This document shows, piece after piece, positions 57,181-64,000 of a DNA stretch of 64,000 nucleotides. The DNA comes from Brucella pseudintermedia (GTDB lineage: Bacteria; Pseudomonadota; Alphaproteobacteria; Rhizobiales; Rhizobiaceae). How positions within the stretch are numbered: position 1 is the stretch's first letter; every line of letters begins with the position of its first letter. Made by a program: the position numbers and the translations under genes. The DNA lies in contig NZ_WBWE01000004.1 of the NCBI RefSeq assembly GCF_008932435.1, positions 248,001 to 312,000 on the forward strand, in the 5' to 3' direction. The notes below the pieces were generated by a model, which worked only from the letters and a program-made list of their open reading frames with translations, was not told the origin of the DNA and made no database searches.

Positions 57181-58878
57181 ATGACGACGATTTTCGATGC
57201 GCCGGAGGAATTTGCCTCTACTGCTCTCGCCGGGTTTGCCAAAATTTATAACCGCTATGTTCGTCACGTTCGGGGTGGCGTTGTTCGCTCGACAAAGGCG
57301 CCTCAAGGCAAGGTCGCTGTGGTCGTGGGAGGCGGTTCCGGTCATTATCCGGCGTTTGCGGGCTATGTGGGGCCGGGCCTCGCTGATGCAGCGGTTGCCG
57401 GTGATGTATTCGCCTCGCCTTCCACAGCGGCAGTGGCCCGTGTTTGCCGACAGGCGCATAAGGGTGGTGGTATTCTTCTGGGCTTCGGCAATTATGCAGG
57501 CGATGTTCTCAATTTCGGCGTTGCTGCCGAGCGCTTGCGTGCCGAAGGGATAGACGTGCGCATCGTGCCAGTGACCGATGACGTGGCCAGTGCTCCGGCG
57601 GATATGCACGAGAAGCGGCGCGGCATTGCTGGTGATCTGGTTGTGTTCAAGATTGCAGGTGCCGCTGCTGAGGCCGGTCTGTCGCTGGATGAGGTTGAAC
57701 GGCTGTCACGTCACGCGAATGCCAATACCGTCTCTTTCGGGGTCGCTTTCAAAGGTTGCACCTTGCCCGGCGCTCCACACCCGCTCTTTACCGTACCGGA
57801 AGGCCAGATGGCGCTTGGTCTCGGCATCCATGGCGAACCGGGGATCAAGGAAGAGGCGATCCTGCCCGCTTCCGGTCTGGCGAACCTGCTGGTCGAGAAG
57901 CTCTTGGCGGAACGCCCCAAAGGAACGCAAAAAGTTGGCGTTATCCTGAACGGCCTCGGTGCAACGAAGTATGAAGAACTGTTTGTCTTGTGGACGGCGA
58001 TTGCGCCGCTTCTGGAGAAAGCCGGACTTGATATTGTAGCGCCGGAGGCGGGAGAGTTTGTCACTAGTCTCGACATGCAAGGCTGTTCGTTGACCCTCCT
58101 GTGGCTTGATGAAGAACTCGAGCGCTATTGGACTGCTGCTTGCGATACGCCTGTTCTTCGTCGCGGGGAAGCGATTGCAGTTGAGCCTGCGGACGATGTC
58201 ATTACCCATGAGGACGCAGCCCCGGTTTTTGCTCAAGCGGATGAAGCAGGACGTGCTGGTGGCGCGTGCATCCAAGCTATTCTGCACGCCGTCGCCGACG
58301 AGCTGGCAGGAGCCGAAGAAGAGCTGGGCCGCATCGACGCCTTTGCAGGCGACGGCGATCACGGACAGGGCATGCGACGAGGCTCCGCAGCAGCAAAGGA
58401 GGCTGCGGATCAAGCGGTGAAAGCTGGCGCCGGGACGGCAAGCGTTTTGGCTGTAGCCGGTGACGCGTGGGCGGACCGAGCGGGAGGAACATCGGGAGCG
58501 CTTTGGGGACTTCTGCTGCGCACATGGAGCACAGAGCTTTCCGACAATGGCAGCATTGATGATGCTGCGGTCGTTCGCGGTGGCAGGCGTGCACTCGATG
58601 CCGTTATGACGCTCGGCCGGGCAAAACCCGGCGACAAGACATTGGTGGATGCCTTCGTGCCTTTTGTCGAAACCCTTGAAAGTGAATTTGCATCAGGCGT
58701 CCCATTGGTCGACGCATGGAATAAGGCTGCAAAGGCAGCAGCCGAAGCAACGGCACCACTTGCTCCGAAACTCGGTCGCGCCAGACCTCTGGCAGAAAAA
58801 AGTATTGGTCATCCTGACGCGGGAGCCATCTCGCTGGCCCTGGTTGCAGAAACCATCGGCGGGAAACTGAAGGGATAA
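57181..58878 (+). CDS. Fused DhaK-DhaL dihydroxyacetone/erythrulose-type kinase
   Basis: This 565-residue ATP-dependent kinase has an N-terminal DhaK domain with VVGGGSGHYPAFAGYVGPGL at residues 50-69 and the substrate-binding His region SRHANANTVSFGVA near residue 180. The C-terminal DhaL nucleotide domain shows RIDAFAGDGDHGQGMRRGS near residue 383 (ADP-Mg Asp loop) and GGTSGALWGLLLRTW. Fused forms phosphorylate dihydroxyacetone, erythrulose or similar ketoses. AAGGA precedes the ATG. Context suggests an erythrulose or other C4 ketose rather than dihydroxyacetone. Confidence 0.85.
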   Translation: MTTIFDAPEEFASTALAGFAKIYNRYVRHVRGGVVRSTKAPQGKVAVVVGGGSGHYPAFAGYVGPGLADAAVAGDVFASPSTAAVARVCRQAHKGGGILLGFGNYAGDVLNFGVAAERLRAEGIDVRIVPVTDDVASAPADMHEKRRGIAGDLVVFKIAGAAAEAGLSLDEVERLSRHANANTVSFGVAFKGCTLPGAPHPLFTVPEGQMALGLGIHGEPGIKEEAILPASGLANLLVEKLLAERPKGTQKVGVILNGLGATKYEELFVLWTAIAPLLEKAGLDIVAPEAGEFVTSLDMQGCSLTLLWLDEELERYWTAACDTPVLRRGEAIAVEPADDVITHEDAAPVFAQADEAGRAGGACIQAILHAVADELAGAEEELGRIDAFAGDGDHGQGMRRGSAAAKEAADQAVKAGAGTASVLAVAGDAWADRAGGTSGALWGLLLRTWSTELSDNGSIDDAAVVRGGRRALDAVMTLGRAKPGDKTLVDAFVPFVETLESEFASGVPLVDAWNKAAKAAAEATAPLAPKLGRARPLAEKSIGHPDAGAISLALVAETIGGKLKG

Positions 58879-58947
58879 TATTAAATCGGGCGGATCAACT
58901 TGAAACCGGTCCGCCTTATGTTACTCGGTAGTGGTCTGAGAAAGCGA

Positions 58948-59244
58948 TCAGCCCGGAAGAATCTGATAGTAAAAGTCGAGTTTCCCCGGCTTTGAGCGTG
59001 CCACAAGCATCAGCAGTTTTTCCCGGTCGAATATACGAAACCAATCTTCCCATTCGACGATTTCAAGACCGCCCGCGTCCAGCGGGCGTTCGACATCGGC
59101 GACAAATTCTGGTTCGAAAACAATTCGCAAGACTGGCGCTGCATCGGGAGCTGTGGACGTGCTGACAAATGCCGGATTCCCGTTGCGAGCGGCCACCCAG
59201 TCCCGGATGGCTTCATGTGTGTCGAGGGTGATCATTTCGCTCAT
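58948..59244 (-). CDS. Small hypothetical protein
   Basis: This 98-residue protein begins MSEMITLDTHEAIRDWVAAR. It has a central acidic/aromatic block (GLEIVEWEDWFRIFDREKL) and ends DFYYQILPG. I do not recognise the family. GGAGGAAAG is upstream of the ATG at 59244, supporting it as a real gene. It is convergent with the Dak-type kinase and divergent from serA. Confidence 0.6.
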   Translation of the reverse strand: MSEMITLDTHEAIRDWVAARNGNPAFVSTSTAPDAAPVLRIVFEPEFVADVERPLDAGGLEIVEWEDWFRIFDREKLLMLVARSKPGKLDFYYQILPG

Positions 59245-59452
59245 AGAAAGCTTTCCTCCGGTTGCTATGATGCAGTCCAATCCATGCCGTCAGATAGGCG
59301 GCTGCAGTGTTCTGGAAAGACGAGGCGCCGTTCACTTTCTCCGTGAATCGGCAATCGGGGTAAAATCTTTCAGTTCATCCTGTTGACGACGGCTTTGCGT
59401 TCATTCATGTCGTAAACCGACTATTCGCTGTTAAAGCCCGGAAATCCCCAAA

Positions 59453-60691
59453 ATGACTGAACGTCTCTCCCTCGCACGCGACCGCATCAATGTTCTTCTA
59501 CTGGAAGGCATCAGCCAAACAGCGGTCGATTACTTCAAGGCCTCCGGTTACACCAATGTCACGCATCTGCCGAAGGCACTGGACAAGGCCGACCTGATCG
59601 AAGCGATTTCGTCAGCACATATTGTCGGTATTCGCTCCCGGACGCAGCTGACTGAAGAAATTTTTGCTGCGGCCAACCGCTTGATTGCGGTCGGTTGCTT
59701 TTCGGTCGGGACCAACCAGGTCGATCTGAAAGCCGCACGCAAGCGTGGCATTCCGGTCTTCAATGCACCATTTTCGAACACCCGTTCGGTGGCGGAACTG
59801 GTGATCGGCGAAATCATCATGCTGATGCGCCGTATTTTCCCGCGTTCAGTGTCGGCCCATGCAGGCGGTTGGGACAAGACGGCAACCGGCAGCCGCGAAG
59901 TGCGGGGCAAGACGCTCGGTATTGTCGGCTACGGCAATATCGGTTCGCAGGTCGGCAATCTGGCCGAGAGCCTCGGCATGACGGTCCGCTATTTCGACAC
60001 TTCCGACAAGCTGCAATATGGCAATGTCAAACCGGCTGCGAGCCTTGATGAGCTACTAAAGACTTCAGACGTTGTTAGCCTGCACGTGCCGTCGAACAAG
60101 TCGACTTCCAAACTCATTACCGAAGCAAAACTGCGCAAGATGAAGAAAGGCGCTTTCCTCATCAATAATGCGCGCGGCACGGTTGTCGATCTGGAGGCTC
60201 TGGCGAAGGTCCTGCAGGAGGGGCATCTCGCAGGTGCCGCCATCGATGTTTTCCCGGTTGAACCGGCTTCCAACAATGACAAGTTTGTTTCGCCGATTCA
60301 GGGACTGGAAAATGTCATCCTGACGCCGCACATCGGCGGGTCGACGGAAGAAGCTCAGGAACGGATTGGCACGGAAGTCACCCGAAAGCTGGTCGAATAT
60401 TCCGATGTTGGCTCGACCTTGGGCGCCGTCAACTTCCCGCAGGTGCAGTTGCCGCCGCGCCCGACGGGTACGCGTTTCATGCACGTGCATGAAAACCGCC
60501 CGGGCATTCTCAACAGCCTCGTGAATGTTTTCTCGACACATAACATCAATATCGCCAGCCAGTTTCTGCAGACCGATGGCGAGGTGGGTTATCTTGTTAT
60601 GGAAGCTGACGGCGTCGGTGATGCCAGCGAAACAGTCTTGCAGGCCATTCGCGAAATTCCCGGCACCATCCGTGCCCGTTTGCTCTATTGA
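59453..60691 (+). CDS. serA: D-3-phosphoglycerate dehydrogenase
   Basis: This 412-residue NAD-dependent enzyme starts serine synthesis. The Rossmann motif GIVGYGNIGSQVGNLAESLG is near residue 156. The catalytic Arg-Glu-His set is represented by NNARGTVVD and the His in LTPHIGGSTEEAQ near residue 292. A C-terminal ACT regulatory domain (HENRPGILNSLVNVFSTHNI) binds serine. Length and one ACT domain match the E. coli type rather than the longer types of many alphaproteobacteria. The ATG lacks a clear ribosome site. Confidence 0.94.
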   Translation: MTERLSLARDRINVLLLEGISQTAVDYFKASGYTNVTHLPKALDKADLIEAISSAHIVGIRSRTQLTEEIFAAANRLIAVGCFSVGTNQVDLKAARKRGIPVFNAPFSNTRSVAELVIGEIIMLMRRIFPRSVSAHAGGWDKTATGSREVRGKTLGIVGYGNIGSQVGNLAESLGMTVRYFDTSDKLQYGNVKPAASLDELLKTSDVVSLHVPSNKSTSKLITEAKLRKMKKGAFLINNARGTVVDLEALAKVLQEGHLAGAAIDVFPVEPASNNDKFVSPIQGLENVILTPHIGGSTEEAQERIGTEVTRKLVEYSDVGSTLGAVNFPQVQLPPRPTGTRFMHVHENRPGILNSLVNVFSTHNINIASQFLQTDGEVGYLVMEADGVGDASETVLQAIREIPGTIRARLLY

Positions 60692-60709
60692 TCGACTTCA
60701 CAGCGCCAA

Positions 60710-61207
60710 TTATCGTTGGCGCTGTGATTTCTCATAACGCTTGATGAGACGGTCGCGGCGCAATCGCGAAAGGCGCTGTATCCAGAAAATACCGTCAAGC
60801 TGGTCTATTTCGTGCTGGTGGCAAACGGCGAGCAAGCCATCCGAGTCCTCGGTTTGCTCGTTCCCATTAAGGTCCTGATAGCGGATTTTGATACGGGCGT
60901 GGCGCTCGACCTCATCGACAACGCCCGGCATCGAAACGCTGCCTTCCTGATGGAGCATTTTCTCGTCTGAAGCCCAGAGGATTTCAGGGTTCACGTAGAA
61001 TTTGGGGCTCGATTCAGGCAGTTTCAGAACCACTAGGCGCTTTGCTATACCGATATGCGGCGCGGTGATCCCGATGCCGGGCGCGGCCCGCATCGTGTCG
61101 AGGAGGTCGGTTCCCAGTTCCTTCAATGTGCTGTCGAACAGGGTCACAGGTTCAGCTACGGTACGCAGTCGTTTATCCGGATAGCTTACAATCGGGCGAA
61201 TGGTCAT
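60710..61207 (-). CDS. Peptide deformylase-like protein with altered signature motifs
   Basis: This 165-residue protein has the PDF fold and length. Motif I, usually GxGxAAPQ, reads GIGITAPH, with the conserved Gln replaced by His51. Motif II, usually EGCLS, reads EGSVS, so the metal-binding Cys is Ser90. Motif III, usually HEIDH, reads HEIDQ, so one of the two His ligands is Gln136; His132 and Glu133 remain. Classical deformylase chemistry is therefore doubtful. It may be a diverged paralogue, with a true def elsewhere. It converges with serA. Confidence 0.82.
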   Translation of the reverse strand: MTIRPIVSYPDKRLRTVAEPVTLFDSTLKELGTDLLDTMRAAPGIGITAPHIGIAKRLVVLKLPESSPKFYVNPEILWASDEKMLHQEGSVSMPGVVDEVERHARIKIRYQDLNGNEQTEDSDGLLAVCHQHEIDQLDGIFWIQRLSRLRRDRLIKRYEKSQRQR

Positions 61208-61301
61208 TTGGCCTCACAATGTGCACGCCGTCCAGCTAAAACCGCGCGCAATCTTTTGGCCGATTTTCACCGTGACTTGCAAACACTATCGCAGATGACT
61301 G

Positions 61302-62429
61302 TCACAAACCTCGCGCTATGACGAGACGTTGCACGTCGCTGGTGCCTTCGTAAATCTGGCAGACGCGAACATCGCGGTAAATGCGCTCGATGGGATAGTC
61401 CGCCAGATATCCATAGCCGCCATGAATCTGGATTGCCGCTGAGCAGACCTGCTCAGCCATTTCGGAAGCGACGAGTTTGGCCATTGAGGCTTCTGTCAGG
61501 CAAGGCTTGCCTGCCTCACGCAATGCGGCTGCGTGGAGCACCATCTGTCGGGCCGATTCGATTTTTGTTGCCATATCCGCGAGCCGGAACGCGATTGCTT
61601 GATGCTCGATGATTGGCTTTCCGAACGTAACGCGTTCCTTGGCGTAGGCACATGCCGCTTCAAACGCCGCGCGCGCCATGCCGACCGATTGAGCGGCAAT
61701 GCCGATGCGCCCCCCTTCCAGATTGGCAAGTGCTATCTTGTAGCCCTGCCCCTCTTCACCCAGCCTGTTTTCCGCTGGAATGCGCATATTGGTGAAAGCA
61801 AGCGCACATGTATCGGACGAATGCTGGCCGAGCTTGTGTTCGACTGAGACAACCTCGTAACCCGGCGTATCGGTAGGCACGATGAATGCCGAAATACCTT
61901 TCTTTCCCGCCGAAGGATCGGTAACGGCAAACACGATCACCACGTTCCCATTCTTGCCTGACGTGATGAACTGTTTGGAGCCATCGATCACATAATGATC
62001 ACCATCGCGGCGCGCACGCGTTTTCAGCGCGGAGGCATCGGAACCAGCTTGGGGTTCTGTCAATGCGAACCCGCCAATCCATTCGCCAGACGCCATTTTT
62101 GGCAGAAACCGCTGTTTCTGCTCTTCGGTGCCGAAACGGAGGATGGGAACGCAGCCGACCGATGAATGGACCGAAACGATGGTCGAACATGCCCCATCGC
62201 CGGCGGCAATCTCTTCCAGCGCCAGCGCATATGCAACCGTCCCGAGATCGGAGCCGCCCCATTCTTCAGGCACCAGCATTCCGAGAAAGCCAAGCTCTCC
62301 CATTTCGGTGAGTTCTGCGCGCGGAAAGGCGTGCTCCCTGTCGCGGATGGCAGCACCCGGGGCAAGCCTTTCCTGTGCGAACTGCCGGGCAGCTTCGCGA
62401 ATCTGCTCCTGCGTGTCATTCAAGAGCAT
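61302..62429 (-). CDS. Acyl-CoA dehydrogenase
   Basis: This 375-residue FAD enzyme introduces the alpha-beta double bond into acyl-CoA. The FAD/substrate segments [19 protein letters not shown] and [19 protein letters not shown] are clear. The C-terminal catalytic Glu lies in [19 protein letters not shown]. Substrate length is not deducible, but the adjacent thiolase and short-chain dehydrogenase suggest a branched-chain or short-chain route. Its start overlaps the thiolase stop by one base. Confidence 0.9.
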   Translation of the reverse strand: MLLNDTQEQIREAARQFAQERLAPGAAIRDREHAFPRAELTEMGELGFLGMLVPEEWGGSDLGTVAYALALEEIAAGDGACSTIVSVHSSVGCVPILRFGTEEQKQRFLPKMASGEWIGGFALTEPQAGSDASALKTRARRDGDHYVIDGSKQFITSGKNGNVVIVFAVTDPSAGKKGISAFIVPTDTPGYEVVSVEHKLGQHSSDTCALAFTNMRIPAENRLGEEGQGYKIALANLEGGRIGIAAQSVGMARAAFEAACAYAKERVTFGKPIIEHQAIAFRLADMATKIESARQMVLHAAALREAGKPCLTEASMAKLVASEMAEQVCSAAIQIHGGYGYLADYPIERIYRDVRVCQIYEGTSDVQRLVIARGL

Positions 62430-63619
62430 CAGACAATCCTCTCAATGCCTACGGCGGTTGCCTCGCCACCGCCAAGGCAAATGCCAGCCACGCCGCGCTT
62501 CAATCCATGGGTTTCGAGGGCCGACAGCAATGTGACAAGAATGCGGGCACCCGATGCGCCGATTGGGTGGCCCAGCGCGCAAGCGCCGCCATGAATATTA
62601 ACCTTGTCGTGCGGCAGATCGAGATCGCGCATGGCGGCCATGGCAACAACCGCAAAAGCTTCATTGATCTCAAAGAGATCGACGTCACTGAGATTCCAGC
62701 CGATTTTCTCGGAAAGCTTGCTTATCGCCCCAATGGGAGCAGTGGGATAAAGGTTCGGCTTGTCGGCATGGGTTGCATGGCCGACCAGAACCGCCCGCGG
62801 CGTAAGCCCGCGTTTCTCTGCTTCGGATGCACGCATGAGGACAAGGGCCGCCGCACCATCGGAGATAGAGGAGGAGTTGGCCGCCGTCACAGTGCCGCCG
62901 TCGCGAAATGCCGGACGAAGGGTAGGAATCTTGTCCAGTTTCGCCTTGCCGGGCTGTTCGTCGATCGAAACTTCAACTTCGTTGCGCCCGGCCTTTACGG
63001 TAACGGGCGTGATTTCGGCGGCGAAAAGACCATCTTTGATAGCATTCTGCGCACGCGTCAGGGAGGCAATGGCGAATTCATCCTGAGCTTCACGGGTGAA
63101 CTGATAGACTTCGGCGCAATCTTCGGCAAATGTGCCCATCAGCCGGCCTTTGTCATAAGCATCTTCAAGTCCGTCGAGGAACATATGGTCGATAATCTGG
63201 CCATGCCCCATGCGATATCCACCACGCGCCTTTGGCAGTAAATAGGGGGCATTGGTCATGCTTTCCATGCCGCCCGAAACGATCACATTGGCGGAGCCCG
63301 CCAGCAGAAGATCATGGGCGAGCATGGTTGCTTTCATTCCCGAGCCGCACATCTTGTTGACGGTCGTCGCGCCGGTGCAAACGGGTATTCCGGCCTTGAT
63401 CGAAGCCTGACGCGCAGGAGCCTGTCCCTGACCGGCAGGCAGGACGCAGCCCATATAGACGTCTTCGACCGCTTCGGGCGCAAGTCCCGCGCCTGCAAGT
63501 GCGCCACGAATGGCCGCTGCTCCAAGGTCCGTGGCCTGGATGCTGGCAAAATCGCCCTGAAAGCCGCCCATGGGAGTACGGGAAGCACCGACAATGACAA
63601 TAGGATCGCTGTTGGACAT
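62429..63619 (-). CDS. Acetyl-CoA acetyltransferase (thiolase)
   Basis: This 396-residue thiolase has the nucleophilic Cys in [15 protein letters not shown] near residue 88, the second active-site His in [17 protein letters not shown] near residue 350, and the acid/base Cys in [13 protein letters not shown] near residue 380. It may degrade acetoacetyl- or 2-methylacetoacetyl-CoA. It is co-directional with the acyl-CoA dehydrogenase gene, with which it overlaps by one base, and is preceded by a palindromic repeat separating it from a short-chain dehydrogenase gene. Confidence 0.93.
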   Translation of the reverse strand: MSNSDPIVIVGASRTPMGGFQGDFASIQATDLGAAAIRGALAGAGLAPEAVEDVYMGCVLPAGQGQAPARQASIKAGIPVCTGATTVNKMCGSGMKATMLAHDLLLAGSANVIVSGGMESMTNAPYLLPKARGGYRMGHGQIIDHMFLDGLEDAYDKGRLMGTFAEDCAEVYQFTREAQDEFAIASLTRAQNAIKDGLFAAEITPVTVKAGRNEVEVSIDEQPGKAKLDKIPTLRPAFRDGGTVTAANSSSISDGAAALVLMRASEAEKRGLTPRAVLVGHATHADKPNLYPTAPIGAISKLSEKIGWNLSDVDLFEINEAFAVVAMAAMRDLDLPHDKVNIHGGACALGHPIGASGARILVTLLSALETHGLKRGVAGICLGGGEATAVGIERIV

Positions 63620-63645
63620 GATCGTTCCTCGCTGGTTCTTCTGTA

Positions 63646-63691
63646 AGCAATTCCTGGCCGAAAACCGGTTTTCATTTTTCCTGGAATTGCT
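63646..63691. repeat. Palindromic element of Bru-RS type
   Basis: AGCAATTCC at 63646-63654 and GGAATTGCT at 63683-63691 flank an internal AAAACCGGTTTT palindrome (63661-63672). It resembles dispersed Brucella palindromic repeats and lies between the thiolase and short-chain dehydrogenase genes. Confidence 0.6.
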
Positions 63692-64000
63692 TTATTTCGC
63701 TGCCATGCGCAATGCGCCGTCCAAACGGATGACTTCACCGTTGAGCATCTGGTTTTCCACGATATGGCCGGCAAGAGCCGCATATTCTTCAGGGCGTCCG
63801 AGGCGAGGCGGGAACGGCACGGAGGCACCAAGCGCATCCTGCACTTCCTGCGGCATGCCTGCCATCATCGGGGTGGCAAAAATTCCCGGTGCGATGGTCA
63901 CGACGCGGATGCCGTGACGCGCAAGTTCGCGGGCGATCGGCAAGGTCATGGCGGCAACGCCACCCTTGGAAGCGGAATAGGCTGCCTGGCCGATCTGGCC
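63692..64000 (-). CDS. Short-chain dehydrogenase (3-hydroxyacyl-CoA dehydrogenase type), partial at window end
   Basis: Only the C-terminal 102 codons are inside the window; the frame continues past 64000. The catalytic motif AAYSASKGG (Tyr-x3-Lys) is at the edge, followed by [19 protein letters not shown] and [20 protein letters not shown]. The C-terminus [16 protein letters not shown] matches type-II 3-hydroxyacyl-CoA dehydrogenases (HSD17B10-like). Together with the thiolase and acyl-CoA dehydrogenase it would complete a beta-oxidation-like sequence, for example of 2-methylbutyryl-CoA (isoleucine). Confidence 0.85.
   Translation of the reverse strand, partial: GQIGQAAYSASKGGVAAMTLPIARELARHGIRVVTIAPGIFATPMMAGMPQEVQDALGASVPFPPRLGRPEEYAALAGHIVENQMLNGEVIRLDGALRMAAK

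Overview
The window reads as the main chromosome of an alphaproteobacterium of the order Rhizobiales, most likely the family Brucellaceae (Brucella/Ochrobactrum type). The evidence is gene order (pmbA, an IMPase, DUF4170, an acyltransferase, waaA, lpxK, DUF2093, mutL), RbsABC-style sugar transport, FCD-type GntR regulators, dispersed Bru-RS-like palindromic repeats and typical alphaproteobacterial proteins. I see no rRNA, tRNA, CRISPR array, prophage or intact insertion sequence.

0-9.7 kb: a HAD hydrolase, ribF, an MipA-type outer-membrane protein, ileS and a small lipoprotein. Then comes an unusual block in which lipoprotein and cytochrome b561 genes occur twice. The second lipoprotein copy is a decayed, internally deleted pseudogene. 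A fragment next to it may be a remnant of tadA, which would make the block a tandem duplication of lipoprotein-cytochrome b561-tadA. Only the second cytochrome gene carries a perfect FNR/FixK-type box.

9.9-36 kb is mostly housekeeping: an RluB-like pseudouridine synthase with a long basic tail overlapping rsmD, a paired active/inactive M16 peptidase operon, a patatin-like protein, a Kef-type antiporter, the lipid A/Kdo block (acyltransferase, waaA, lpxK), mutL, a P1-family peptidase, guaB, divergent oxyR-katA, an RsmB-like methyltransferase, a thioesterase, a nucleosidase and guaA.

36-47.8 kb is a catabolic island on the minus strand. It holds a RuBisCO-like protein, a DUF1537 kinase, an NAD-binding oxidoisomerase-like protein, a complete sugar ABC transporter with a DUF2291 lipoprotein, a Gfo/Idh/MocA dehydrogenase and a large protein fitting a lactonase. 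A divergent FadR-type GntR regulator lies at its head. The gene set matches the described D-apiose pathway through D-apionate, 3-oxo-isoapionate and its 4-phosphate (ApsD, ApnL, ApnO, OiaK, OiaX). Two intergenic regions share operator-like palindromes and a common 13-base string.

47.8-59.2 kb: a cyclopropane fatty acid synthase, two small ORFans and an isoaspartyl peptidase. A second catabolic operon follows, with a divergent GntR regulator, a PdxA-family dehydrogenase, a tripartite tricarboxylate-type transporter, a TIM-barrel isomerase/decarboxylase-like protein and a fused DhaK-DhaL kinase. Its solute-binding protein gene is broken by a 2-base duplication. This operon could handle a related four- or five-carbon sugar acid.

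59.4-64 kb: serA, a peptide-deformylase-like protein in which residues of all three signature motifs are replaced, and an acyl-CoA dehydrogenase/thiolase/short-chain dehydrogenase run (fatty-acid or branched-chain degradation) that continues beyond the window.
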